Positions 25,981 through 35,256 of a stretch of DNA of 64,000 nucleotides are shown here, piece by piece. The stretch comes from Bacteroidales bacterium (lineage in GTDB: Bacteria; Bacteroidota; Bacteroidia; Bacteroidales; Muribaculaceae). Numbering within the stretch: the first letter of the stretch is position 1; each line of letters starts with the position of its first letter. Where the stretch lies: positions 51,707 to 115,706 of the forward strand of contig JAAVFQ010000003.1 of the NCBI GenBank assembly GCA_014800685.1, given 5' to 3'. The position numbers and the translations under genes were made by a program. Under the pieces are notes generated by a model, which was not told the origin of the DNA, searched no databases, and saw nothing but the letters and a program-made list of their open reading frames with translations.

Positions 25981-26146
25981 GTTGCGTCATAAGAGGCCTT
26001 CTGCGAAGCCGCTTACGCCATTCGACCCATCATAAACGATTATACGCAACTGCAGTAACGGTCATCTGACCTATTACTACAAAGCTTAGAGTGTGTTTAC
26101 GCTTAGAGGGCGCGTCAAAAAAATATAATTTTTGACACGCCCTCCC
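25981..26146 (-). repeat. Palindromic terminator plus conserved tail, copy 2 (inverted)
   Basis: On the minus strand it reads GAGGGCGTGTCAAAAA ... TTTTTTGACGCGCCCTC (plus 26105-26146). TTTGTAGTAATAGGTCAGAT (plus 26064-26083) follows, and it ends GGCGTAAGCGGCTTCGCAGA AGGCCTCTTATGACGCAAC (plus 25981-26019). The palindrome lies just past the PFOR stop codon and can end transcription from both sides. Confidence 0.6.
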
Positions 26147-26210
26147 TTCTCTGAGTAAGAATAAGTTTGCTTTTAGCTTTATTATGCTAATTTGAAAGAC
26201 TTAGTTTCCT

Positions 26211-29200
26211 TTAGTCCTGTCCGCGAAGTTTCTCCTCTTCAGGGGTTACTTCCGGGTCAAGACCCCACTGGGCCTGAGTCAGTCGCTTATAGTTGTTATA
26301 GCGCCACTTTGCGTTGGCAAGGGCTGCTGAGAACAATTCTTCTGCCTCTTCGGGATACTCTTTCATTACTGACGCATAGCGCACTTCTCCCTTGAGGAAG
26401 TCTTCAAACTTGCTCCAGTCAGGCTCCTTGCTGTCAAGACTGAAGGGATTCTCTCCCTTGAGTTCATTGTCGGGATTATATCTCCAGAGCTGCCAGTAGC
26501 CACATTCCACCGCTCTGCGCTCTTCCTCCTGACTGTGTCCCATACCGGCCTTAAGCCCGTGATTGATGCAGGGAGAATAAGCGATTATCAGCGAAGGGCC
26601 ATCGTAGGCTTCTGCCTCGCGGAAGGCCTTGAGAGTCTGTGCATTGTCAGCTCCCATGGCCACCTGCGCCACATATACATAGCCGTAGGTAGTGGCGATA
26701 AGGCCCAGATCTTTCTTGCGGATTCTCTTTCCTGACGCTGCAAATTTCGCGATCGCTCCGAGTGGTGTGGATTTTGATGCCTGGCCGCCCGTATTGGAAT
26801 AAACCTCAGTGTCAAGTACGAGGATGTTCACATTCTTTCCGGATGCGATGACGTGGTCAAGACCTCCGAAGCCTATATCGTAAGAGGCTCCATCGCCACC
26901 GATTATCCACTGAGAGCGGTTTGTGAAGTAGTGTGAGAGATTGCAGATGCTCAGTGCAAGGAGACTCTTCTCCCTAAGAGGCGTAAAGGCTGCCACAATT
27001 TTTTCTCCAAGTTCTCGAGAGAGCTTGTTGTCCTTGCGGTTGGCTACCCATTCCTTTGCAAGAGCCTTTACATCGTCTGACACCTCGTCGGATTTCTCTA
27101 CCTGATCCATGAGATCTACAAGTCGAAGTTGCATTTTCTCGTAGGCTATTCTCATGCCGAGACCAAACTCACAGAAATCTTCAAAGAGAGAATTTGCCCA
27201 GGCCGGTCCGTGACCCTGCTGATCCGTGCAGTAAGGCGTCGCGGGCACAGAGCCTGAATAGATTGACGAGCAGCCAGTGGCGTTCGCTATCACCTGACGG
27301 TCGCCGAAAAGCTGAGTCATTAGCTTGATATAGGGTGTCTCTCCACATCCGGCACACGCGCCGGAGAACTCGAAGAGTGGCGTGGCGAACTGGCTGTTCT
27401 TCACATTCAGAGAGACGTCTACCAGCTCCTTCTTGCTCTTAACATTCTTCACAAGTGACTCCCAAACGGGCGCCTCCTCCATCTGTGATGAGAGTGGCTT
27501 CATCTGCAAGGCCTTTGCTCCGCGTTTTCCCGGGCACACATCCACACAGTTGCCACATCCGAGACAGTCAAGCGGGCTGACCTGCTGACGGAATTTCATG
27601 CCCTCAAACTGTTTGCCTATCGCCGTAATCACGCGCTCATCTGAGAGACCAACTTTCGCCTGCTCGTCTGCCGTCATCACAAAGGGACGGATGGAGGCGT
27701 GAGGACACACGAAGGAACATTTGTTGCACTGTATGCAGTTGTCCGGATTCCATTCGGGCACGAATGCCGCTACTCCTCGCTTCTCGTAGGCTGCCGTGCC
27801 GTTGGGCATCGTGCCGTCGGGCATATCTATGAAGGCGCTGACGGGAAGAAGGTTGCCGTCCTGAGCATTTATCGGATGAACAAAGTCATTGATGAAAGCC
27901 GGATTGTCATTGGCAGACACAGGCTCATCCTCCAGAGTAGCCCATGAGGGATCCACTGCCAGCTCATGATACTCGCTTCCGCGGTCTACGGCTGCGTAGT
28001 TCATATTGACCACATTTTCACCCTTGCGGCCGTAAGACTTCACGATGAATTTCTTCATCTGCTCCACGGCAAGATCCACTGGGATTACCTCCGTTATGCG
28101 GAAGAATGCAGACTGCAGAATAGTATTCGTACGATTGCCGAGACCGATTTCGCGTGCTATGCGGGAGGCATTGATATAATAGACCTTTATATCATTCTGA
28201 GCGAAATAGCGCTTCACCTTGTTAGGCAGATTCTTGGCTAAGGTCTCACCCTCCCATACGGTATTCAGCAGGAAAGTTCCCCCTTTCTGAAGGCCGCGAG
28301 TCACGTCATACATCTTCAGATAGGCCTGCACATGGCAAGCTACGAAGTTCGGCGTGTTCACCAGATATGTAGAGCGGATGGGCTCGTCGCCAAATCTCAG
28401 GTGAGAGCAGGTGAAGCCGCCTGACTTCTTGGAGTCATAGTCAAAATATGCCTGGCAATATTTATCGGTATTGTCACCGATGATTTTCACTGAATTTTTG
28501 TTGGCACCTACCGTTCCATCCGCGCCAAGACCGTAGAATTTAGCCTGGAACATTCCCTTACCGCCGAGAATAAGATCGGGAAGCACGGGAAGGGATTTGA
28601 ATGTCACGTCGTCCACGATGCCGATGGTAAAGCCGTTTTTCGGTTCCGGGAGAGCCAGATTCTCATATACTGCCTCTATCTGTGAGGGCGTGGTGTCCTT
28701 TGAGCTGAGTCCATAGCGGCCGCCTACGGTGAGCGGAGCGTTGGTCATCGTTGAGAGACAAGCCTTCACATCAAGATAGAGAGGTTCACCTGTGGAGCCT
28801 ATCTCCTTCGTTCTGTCGAGCACGGCGATTCTCTTGACGCTCTTGGGAAGCACTGAGAGGAAATGCTTTGCTGAGAAGGGACGATACAGATGCACGCTGA
28901 TAAGACCGACTTTCTCTCCCTTGGAGTTCAGGTAGTCTACGGTCTCCTGAATAGTCTGAGTCACTGAGCCGATAGCTATGATCACTCTATCTGCATCCTC
29001 GGCGCCATAATAGTTGAAAAGGTGATATTCCCTGCCGGTGATTTTAGTGATTTCTGCCATATAGGCTTCCACTATCTCGGGCACTGCCTCATGGAAATTA
29101 TTGGAGGCTTCGGTGTGCTGGAAGAATACGTCGGGATTTTCCGCCATACCCCTTGTCACGGGAGTTTCGGGATTAAGAGCTCTGCGACGGAAACGGCTGA

Positions 29201-29804
29201 TGGCCTCACGGTCAAGTAGGGGAAGAAGATCCTCTTCGTGCATCTCCTCGATTTTCTGTATCTCGTGGGAGGTGCGGAAGCCGTCAAAGAAATTGACGAA
29301 GGGCACGCTGGACTTGATTGATGCAAGATGAGCCACTCCGGCCAAATCCATTACCTCCTGCACGCTTCCCTCCGCAAGCATGGCAAAGCCGGTCTGGCGA
29401 CAGGCCATTACGTCTGAGTGGTCGCCGAAGATGGACAATGCATGGGTAGCCAGCGCACGCGCCGATACGTGAAATACGCATGGGAGAAGCTCGCCTGCTA
29501 TCTTATACATATTCGGTATCATAAGCAGCAGACCTTGTGATGCCGTATAGGTAGTAGTCAACGCGCCAGCCTGAAGAGACCCGTGAACGGCACCGGCTGC
29601 TCCGGCCTCGCTCTGCATCTCCTGAACCATCACTGTCTCGCCAAACATATTTTTCTTTCCTGCGGCAGACCAGTCGTCCACATATTCTGCCATTGTGGAG
29701 GAGGGGGTTATGGGATAGATAGCGGCTACTTCGCTAAACATATAGCTTACGTGGGCTGCGGCCTGATTGCCGTCACACGTCAAATACGTCTTTGCCTTGC
29801 TCAT
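26211..29804 (-). CDS. nifJ: Pyruvate:ferredoxin (flavodoxin) oxidoreductase
   Basis: This 1197-aa single-chain enzyme oxidises pyruvate with CoA to acetyl-CoA and CO2, passing electrons to ferredoxin. Domains in order are the N-terminal pyrimidine-binding half (YPITPSSTMAEYVDDWSAAG), the CoA-related and gamma domains, a 2x4Fe-4S ferredoxin insert (CIQCNKCSFVCP and CLGCGNCVDVCP), and the TPP/cluster domain with CAGCGETPY and GDGASYDIGFGGLDHVIASG; EVYSNTGGQASK is the TPP tail. The usual full length is about 1170-1200. It is central to anaerobic carbon metabolism and needs TPP, linking it to the thi operon. An 18-bp inverted repeat lies 43 bp upstream. Confidence 0.97.
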   Translation of the reverse strand: MSKAKTYLTCDGNQAAAHVSYMFSEVAAIYPITPSSTMAEYVDDWSAAGKKNMFGETVMVQEMQSEAGAAGAVHGSLQAGALTTTYTASQGLLLMIPNMYKIAGELLPCVFHVSARALATHALSIFGDHSDVMACRQTGFAMLAEGSVQEVMDLAGVAHLASIKSSVPFVNFFDGFRTSHEIQKIEEMHEEDLLPLLDREAISRFRRRALNPETPVTRGMAENPDVFFQHTEASNNFHEAVPEIVEAYMAEITKITGREYHLFNYYGAEDADRVIIAIGSVTQTIQETVDYLNSKGEKVGLISVHLYRPFSAKHFLSVLPKSVKRIAVLDRTKEIGSTGEPLYLDVKACLSTMTNAPLTVGGRYGLSSKDTTPSQIEAVYENLALPEPKNGFTIGIVDDVTFKSLPVLPDLILGGKGMFQAKFYGLGADGTVGANKNSVKIIGDNTDKYCQAYFDYDSKKSGGFTCSHLRFGDEPIRSTYLVNTPNFVACHVQAYLKMYDVTRGLQKGGTFLLNTVWEGETLAKNLPNKVKRYFAQNDIKVYYINASRIAREIGLGNRTNTILQSAFFRITEVIPVDLAVEQMKKFIVKSYGRKGENVVNMNYAAVDRGSEYHELAVDPSWATLEDEPVSANDNPAFINDFVHPINAQDGNLLPVSAFIDMPDGTMPNGTAAYEKRGVAAFVPEWNPDNCIQCNKCSFVCPHASIRPFVMTADEQAKVGLSDERVITAIGKQFEGMKFRQQVSPLDCLGCGNCVDVCPGKRGAKALQMKPLSSQMEEAPVWESLVKNVKSKKELVDVSLNVKNSQFATPLFEFSGACAGCGETPYIKLMTQLFGDRQVIANATGCSSIYSGSVPATPYCTDQQGHGPAWANSLFEDFCEFGLGMRIAYEKMQLRLVDLMDQVEKSDEVSDDVKALAKEWVANRKDNKLSRELGEKIVAAFTPLREKSLLALSICNLSHYFTNRSQWIIGGDGASYDIGFGGLDHVIASGKNVNILVLDTEVYSNTGGQASKSTPLGAIAKFAASGKRIRKKDLGLIATTYGYVYVAQVAMGADNAQTLKAFREAEAYDGPSLIIAYSPCINHGLKAGMGHSQEEERRAVECGYWQLWRYNPDNELKGENPFSLDSKEPDWSKFEDFLKGEVRYASVMKEYPEEAEELFSAALANAKWRYNNYKRLTQAQWGLDPEVTPEEEKLRGQD

Positions 29805-29847
29805 AAAGTTTTCTTTTTTGGATTCTTTTTTACCAATCCTCGCTCTT

Positions 29848-29865
29848 GGATAAGCATCCTTATCC
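29848..29865. promoter_or_regulatory. Perfect 7-bp-arm inverted repeat upstream of nifJ
   Basis: GGATAAG-CATC-CTTATCC lies 43 bp before the nifJ start codon. It could be an operator or a leader hairpin; no regulator is known from context. Confidence 0.4.
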
Positions 29866-29960
29866 GCCGGCAGGATTTATTACCTTAGATATAATATTGT
29901 GGACAGCTTCAAGAGCTGTTATTTTCTTTTGCCCGGGCTCTCCGCAGGGATGCTAAGCGG

Positions 29961-31292
29961 TCATAGAAGTTCTATCTTCTGACGTTTTCCCTTGATTTTC
30001 TCCTTTGAGACGCGTTCGGCCACCTCAGCGGCTTTGTCTGAACGGACAGCTACCAGAGAATAATGATCGAAGACATCTATCTTCCCTATGTCGCCGGCTT
30101 CCAGACCTCCTGTCTTCACCAGAAATCCAAGTATATCTCCGCGCGAGAGTTTCTCCTTCTTTCCGGCACCGAAACGTAGGGTCTCCATGTCGGAAGCGGA
30201 CGGAGTCTCCGCTTTGCTGTCTACGTGAAATTCGTCATCAAAATCCACGTATTCTTTCACTTCCTCATCAGGCCCCATGAGAATGTAGACGTCACCTTCA
30301 TTGTTTATTCTGGCCGTTCGGCCGTTGCGGTGCGTATAGTTCTCCGCGGTAAGCGGCTGATGATAGTGCACGATATTCGTTATCTTCTCTATATCAAGTC
30401 CGCGCGCAGCCAAATCCGTTGCCACGAGCACAGGTCTTGAACCATTATTAAAGAGCTTGACAGCCTTTTCTCTATCATGCTGGTCCAGACCTCCGTGATA
30501 AAGGGCGCACTTGTAGCCATTCCTATCCAGATACTGAGCCACTCGCTCCGCACTTTCCCTGTGATTGACAAAAATTATGGAGCGCACCCCCTCCTCCTTT
30601 GTATGAAGGGTATTAAGAAGCATTCTCAGCGTAGCCAGCTTGTCCTTGCCATCGGAGTCAACTCTATGCACCCCCAGTCTTCTGCGGAGGTCTTTGTTTT
30701 TCTCCAGAAAGTCCAGACGCGCGGGAGCATCGAGCTTAATAAATTCCGGAAGAACTGCCAAGTCAGTCGCTGATGTCAGTATCGTATGGCTCACGTTTTT
30801 CATCCGGTTTAAGATCTTGCGCATCTCATCTTCAAAGCCGAGCTCAAGCGACTTATCAAACTCATCAAGCACTAAAATACGCACCGGAAGAACATCCACG
30901 TTTCTTCTATTGATATGGTCGAGAAGACGACCGGGAGTGGCCACTATAATATCGGGAACTATGCTGAGAGTATTAACTTCATCCTCAACCTTATGACCAC
31001 CGTAGAGGGCTGTGGTCTTGAAGCCTCTCGCTATCTCGCGGATGATGCCGGCTATCTGCATCACAAGCTCCCTGGAGGGAGCAATTATCACTGACTGCAC
31101 TCTGCCCGTAGGCGCCTTCAGCATCTTGAGCATCGGGAGGATGAAGGCAAGAGTCTTGCCACTACCCGTCGGCGACAAAAGGATTATATCTTTTGCCTCG
31201 GCAGAAAGTCTCATCATTTTTTCCTGCATCTCATTGAGACTCTGAATATTGAGACGGTCTTTTATCAGTGGTAAGAATTCTTTTTCTCTCAT
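29961..31292 (-). CDS. DEAD-box RNA helicase, DbpA-like
   Basis: This 443-aa protein carries the helicase motifs SPTGSGKT (residues 40-47, motif I), PSRELVMQIA (Ia), LVLDEFDKSLELGF (motif II, here DEFD instead of DEAD), SAT in TILTSATDL (III), and HRNGRTAR (VI). The last 75 residues (SRGDILGFLVKTGGLEAGDI ... HYSLVAVRSDKA) resemble the DbpA RNA-binding domain, which in the family contacts 23S rRNA helix 92. It is shorter at its N-terminus than many helicases. It likely acts in large-subunit assembly. Confidence 0.85.
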   Translation of the reverse strand: MREKEFLPLIKDRLNIQSLNEMQEKMMRLSAEAKDIILLSPTGSGKTLAFILPMLKMLKAPTGRVQSVIIAPSRELVMQIAGIIREIARGFKTTALYGGHKVEDEVNTLSIVPDIIVATPGRLLDHINRRNVDVLPVRILVLDEFDKSLELGFEDEMRKILNRMKNVSHTILTSATDLAVLPEFIKLDAPARLDFLEKNKDLRRRLGVHRVDSDGKDKLATLRMLLNTLHTKEEGVRSIIFVNHRESAERVAQYLDRNGYKCALYHGGLDQHDREKAVKLFNNGSRPVLVATDLAARGLDIEKITNIVHYHQPLTAENYTHRNGRTARINNEGDVYILMGPDEEVKEYVDFDDEFHVDSKAETPSASDMETLRFGAGKKEKLSRGDILGFLVKTGGLEAGDIGKIDVFDHYSLVAVRSDKAAEVAERVSKEKIKGKRQKIELL

Positions 31293-31383
31293 TTTTTCAT
31301 ATCGGTGGGGAAAGATGTTATATTCCCCACATGATTATAACACATGTAACGCCACAAAGTTGCTGAAAGGTAAGATTTTTGAC

Positions 31384-33537
31384 TTAGGAAATCTGCGACC
31401 AGTCGAAACTCCTTGCAAACCTCAGCTGAAGTTCTGTGGCGAGCAATCGCAGGGAGGCTTCGCTGAGTGGGAGCGTCACACCCTCGTCCAGTGAAGAAGG
31501 GTGTGCCACATCGGTGGCGGAAATCTCCGGATTGGAGTCAAGAACATCAGTTGCTACTCTCCTTGCCATCTCCATTATCTGACCATCTTTCGTAATGTTG
31601 GCCACCTTGAAGTCGAAGAGCATGCCGCTCTGCTGCGTACCCTCCATGTCACCCGGCCCTCTCATTTTCATATCCTCTTCTGCCACAATAAATCCGTCGG
31701 TGGTCTGAGTCATTATCTCCAGCCTGCGGCGTGTATCGGCAGCTATCTTCCTCTTCGTCATGAGGATACAATAGCTCATATCGGCTCCTCGTCCTACTCT
31801 TCCTCGCAGCTGATGAAGTTGAGACAGCCCGAATCTTTCGGCGTTATGTATCATTATCACCGTAGCATTGGGAACGTTAACGCCCACTTCGATTACTGTA
31901 GTGGCCACCAGAATCCTCGCTTCGCCCGACACAAAGCGCTCCATTTGCCTCTCCTTGACGTCTGCCTTCATCTGGCCATGCACGCAACTGACCTGATACT
32001 CAGGATAATTCTCACACGTAAACCTATACCCCTCTTCCAGGCTCTTCAGCTCGAGTTTGTCATTCTCCTTGACGAGAGGATATACTATGTATATCTGTCG
32101 GCCCTCGGCGAGTTGACGGCGAATGAGGGCATCGACTCCGGCACGCATATCATCATAGCGCAATAGTGTCTGCACCGGTTTACGACCAGGGGGAAGCTCA
32201 TCGAGTATGCTGACGTCAAGGTCGCCGTAAACGGTCATCGCCAGCGTTCTGGGTATCGGTGTCGCTGTCATCACGAGTACATGGGGAGGAGTCGAATTTT
32301 TAGCCCACATACGGGCCCGCTGAGCCACTCCGAATCTGTGCTGCTCGTCTATCACCACGAGTCCGAGATTATTAAACTTCACCCCCTCTTCAAGCAATGC
32401 ATGGGTGCCGATAAGAATGTCAAGCGAACCATCTTCAAGTGCCGCGTGCAACAGCCTTCGCTCAGAAGCCCGTGTACTCCCGGTGAGCAACGCTGTCTTC
32501 AATCCTATCTTTTCTCCCCATTCGCGGATAGTCTCATAGTGCTGAGTGGCAAGAATCTCCGTAGGAGCCATCAGAGCCGCTTGAAATCCATTATCGGCAG
32601 CCATGAGCATAGACATGAAGGCTACCATGGTCTTTCCCGATCCTACATCCCCTTGCAGTAGCCGATTCATCTGCCTTGCGGTTTTCATATCCGCACGAAT
32701 CTCGCGCAGCACACGCTTCTGGGCGCCTGTCAGTTCGAATGGAAGACAGTTATTATAGAAATCATTGAAATACTTACCTATCGAGGAAAAGACGTGCCCT
32801 TTGATTTTCACGCTCCTTTCGCGCGAATACCTCAGAATGTGGAGCTGCACATAGAAGAGTTCTTCAAATTTCATCCTCTCACGCGCCCTCTGAAGATCTC
32901 TGATGTTTTCCGGAAGATGCATATTTTTTATTGCCTCGGCAAGGGGCATCAAATGATATTTATCCACTATCTCCCTCGGAAGCGTTTCGCGTATCTCATC
33001 AAGGATTCCCGCTTCATAGATTTTTAGAAATATCTGCTGAAAAGTGCGCGAGACGAATCCTTTCTTGCGCATCTTTTCTGTCACGGTATAGATACCCCTA
33101 AGGCCTTCTCTGGGCTTATCCGGATCATACACTTCTATTTCGGGGTGACGAAATTGATAGCGACCGTTAAAGAGTGAAGGTTTGCCGAAGAGCACATATT
33201 CTCTGCCGGGGATTATCCCGTCTCTTATCTGCTTGATACGCGCAAACCACACTACTTCAATTATATTCCTCCCCTCGCGGAATGTTCCCACAAGCCTCTG
33301 GCGAGCCCCTTCACCCTCAACCGTAAATTGCAGAAATTCGCCCTTGATCTGAACCATCGGCATATCACCCTGAAAGTCGGCTACTGAATAGAATTTGCTT
33401 CTATCCACATAGCGGAAGGGGAAGTAAGATATAAGATCGCGTCCGTTGTGGATGTCAAGTTCGGACGCAAGAATTTTGGCCCGGGCCTCCCCCACGCCTT
33501 TCACAAATTTTACATCTCTTTTCGCCAGATTCTGCAC
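31384..33537 (-). CDS. recG: ATP-dependent DNA helicase RecG
   Basis: A 717-aa branch-migration helicase that reverses stalled replication forks and resolves recombination intermediates. The N-terminal DVKFVKGVGEARAKILASEL helix-hairpin region and wedge (OB) domain (VQIKGEFLQFTVEGEG) precede the helicase core: RLLQGDVGSGKTMVAFMS (motif I), VVIDEQHRFGV (II), MTATPIPRTLAMTVYGD (III) and QLRGRVGRGADMSYC (VI). The predicted start codon is GTG at 33535-33537; the encoded N-terminus aligns with the family from there, so I see no better ATG. Length is normal. Confidence 0.96.
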   Translation of the reverse strand: MQNLAKRDVKFVKGVGEARAKILASELDIHNGRDLISYFPFRYVDRSKFYSVADFQGDMPMVQIKGEFLQFTVEGEGARQRLVGTFREGRNIIEVVWFARIKQIRDGIIPGREYVLFGKPSLFNGRYQFRHPEIEVYDPDKPREGLRGIYTVTEKMRKKGFVSRTFQQIFLKIYEAGILDEIRETLPREIVDKYHLMPLAEAIKNMHLPENIRDLQRARERMKFEELFYVQLHILRYSRERSVKIKGHVFSSIGKYFNDFYNNCLPFELTGAQKRVLREIRADMKTARQMNRLLQGDVGSGKTMVAFMSMLMAADNGFQAALMAPTEILATQHYETIREWGEKIGLKTALLTGSTRASERRLLHAALEDGSLDILIGTHALLEEGVKFNNLGLVVIDEQHRFGVAQRARMWAKNSTPPHVLVMTATPIPRTLAMTVYGDLDVSILDELPPGRKPVQTLLRYDDMRAGVDALIRRQLAEGRQIYIVYPLVKENDKLELKSLEEGYRFTCENYPEYQVSCVHGQMKADVKERQMERFVSGEARILVATTVIEVGVNVPNATVIMIHNAERFGLSQLHQLRGRVGRGADMSYCILMTKRKIAADTRRRLEIMTQTTDGFIVAEEDMKMRGPGDMEGTQQSGMLFDFKVANITKDGQIMEMARRVATDVLDSNPEISATDVAHPSSLDEGVTLPLSEASLRLLATELQLRFARSFDWSQIS

Positions 33538-33580
33538 CTCTTCTTAATTCTATGTAAGTATTGAATTTTAAACCTACTCT

Positions 33581-34315
33581 CTACCTCGATGCCAGAACAG
33601 CTGAGGCAAGCAGAAAGTCGATCGGGTTGGTGACCTTGAAATTTTCCGGACTCCCCTCATAAAGATTGATGACGCCTCCGGCGGCTTCGTAGACAGAGGC
33701 ATCATCGGTAAATTCAGGCCTCAATCCGCGAGAATATGCATTCTTAATCGATTCCACCTCAAATATCTGCGGAGTCTGCACAGCATAATAACGGGCACGG
33801 TCGAGCGCTTTTGAGTCTTTGTCTGAAATATTCCCGGAGGGGAGATAGCGCAATGAATTCACTTCGGGCACCACAGGCACAGCCGACCCTTTCTCAAGCG
33901 CGCATTCCCATCCTCGCCTTACCAATTCCGGGGTGAGCATTGGGCGCGCGGCATCGTGGATAGCCACATAGCATCTCCCTTGACCGGGAGGTATCATCCG
34001 TAGCCCATTAATCACGCTCTGAAGTCTGTCCTTACCTCCGCCGCATATAATGAGACGTTCGGCGTCAGGATATTCTGCCGCTATCCTCAGCCACTGCTCT
34101 CTACATGAATCATTGAGCACGAGAATAATCCTGCAATTCGCATCCTCTTCAAGAAATGCCCGAATACTATAAATCAGCATAGGCACTCCGAGCAAAGGTT
34201 GCATTTGCTTGGGAAGGTCGCCGCCGGCGCGCAGCCCGGAGCCTCCGGCCATGAGGAGCGCATATTTACGAATAGAGGCGGCGTCGCCTGACGCCGCCTC
34301 GTTATAATCTTGCAT
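33581..34315 (-). CDS. ispD: 2-C-methyl-D-erythritol 4-phosphate cytidylyltransferase
   Basis: This 244-aa enzyme joins CTP to MEP in the non-mevalonate isoprenoid pathway. The N-terminal nucleotide motif reads LLMAGGSGLRAGGDLPKQMQPLLG; IHDAARPMLTPELV and AVQTPQIFEVESIKNAY are the other hallmarks, with TDDASVYEAAGG and NFKVTNPIDFLLA at the end. A longer frame reaches 34468, but that region duplicates the fabG sequence in another frame, so I start at the ATG at 34315, 17 bp after the fabG stop. A strong hairpin lies within codons 6-14. Confidence 0.93.
   Translation of the reverse strand: MQDYNEAASGDAASIRKYALLMAGGSGLRAGGDLPKQMQPLLGVPMLIYSIRAFLEEDANCRIILVLNDSCREQWLRIAAEYPDAERLIICGGGKDRLQSVINGLRMIPPGQGRCYVAIHDAARPMLTPELVRRGWECALEKGSAVPVVPEVNSLRYLPSGNISDKDSKALDRARYYAVQTPQIFEVESIKNAYSRGLRPEFTDDASVYEAAGGVINLYEGSPENFKVTNPIDFLLASAVLASR
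34276..34301 (-). other. 11-bp perfect hairpin at the start of ispD
   Basis: On the minus strand GAGGCGGCGTC-AGGC-GACGCCGCCTC forms an 11-bp, GC-rich stem with a 4-nt loop. It begins 14 bp after the ispD ATG, encoding EAASGDAAS. No U tract follows, so it is not a standard terminator; it could slow ribosome entry or set the ratio to fabG. Confidence 0.7.
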
Positions 34316-34332
34316 AAATATCGGGGTAATAT

Positions 34333-35079
34333 TTACATATTCATACCGCCGTCCACCTGAATCACCTGGCCTGTGACGTAGCCGGAAAGGTCTGAGGCAA
34401 GGAAAGTAGCTACATTGGCGATATCTTCCACCTGACCGCCTCTGCGCAGAGGTATCTTCTGCTTCCACTCCTCGCGCACGCTGTCGGGAAGAGCAGCAGT
34501 CATAGCGGTTTCGATGAATCCGGGAGCGATGGCATTGGCACGGATGCCACGTGAGCCTACTTCCTGAGCTATGGATTTGGCAAGAGCTATCAGGCCGGCC
34601 TTGGAGGCAGCATAGTTTGACTGACCGGCATTGCCGTGCACACCCACAACTGAGGCCATATTGATGATAGAGCCATGCTTCTGTCTCATCATGATGGGGA
34701 GGACAGCATGGATAAAGTTGAAGGCCGATTTAAGATTGACTGCTATCACGGCATCCCATTGAGCTTCTGTCATGCGCAGCATAAGACCATCCTTTGTGAT
34801 TCCGGCATTATTGACAAGTATGTCTATGCTTCCGAAGTCTTTCTTAATTTCAGCTACCACCTTCTCGGTGTCTTCGAAGTTCGCGGCATTTGAGGCATAG
34901 CCTTTACATTTCACGCCCAGCGCCTCGATTTCTTTCTGCGTTTCGAGTCCTGACTCATCGATTACAAGGTCAGTAAATGCGATGTTTGCGCCTTCCTGCG
35001 CGAACTTAAGAGCAATCCCTTTACCGATGCCACGCGCAGCGCCGGTGATAAGGGCTGTTTTTCCTTCGAGAAGTTTCAT
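34333..35079 (-). CDS. fabG: 3-oxoacyl-ACP reductase
   Basis: A 248-aa short-chain dehydrogenase with the NADPH-binding TGAARGIGKGIA near residue 13, LVNNAGITKDGLMLRM, the catalytic Ser in MASVVGVHGNAGQ, and the Tyr-x3-Lys pair in YAASKAG. The end GYVTGQVIQVDGGMNM is typical of FabG, which reduces beta-ketoacyl-ACP in fatty acid elongation. It sits 178 bp downstream of the KAS III gene on the same strand and just ahead of ispD. Confidence 0.94.
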   Translation of the reverse strand: MKLLEGKTALITGAARGIGKGIALKFAQEGANIAFTDLVIDESGLETQKEIEALGVKCKGYASNAANFEDTEKVVAEIKKDFGSIDILVNNAGITKDGLMLRMTEAQWDAVIAVNLKSAFNFIHAVLPIMMRQKHGSIINMASVVGVHGNAGQSNYAASKAGLIALAKSIAQEVGSRGIRANAIAPGFIETAMTAALPDSVREEWKQKIPLRRGGQVEDIANVATFLASDLSGYVTGQVIQVDGGMNM

Positions 35080-35256
35080 ATATTTCTATTTTTAAGTAAT
35101 TCCAATTTCAAAAGTTAGAAAAGTGCTTGAAAATTTACAGTGCCGGAGTTTATCGGTGATATTTCTCCGCGTGCTTTAATTCACTCATCAGAGGACCACC
35201 CCTCCTAAACTAATAAACTCAAAAAGTTAAGTCAAGCTTGCGAGACTTAATTCACA

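Noticed and set aside
34316..34468. N-terminal extension of ispD into fabG
   Set aside because: The added 51 residues are fabG sequence read in another frame and do not resemble IspD; the ATG at 34315 gives the family's normal length.
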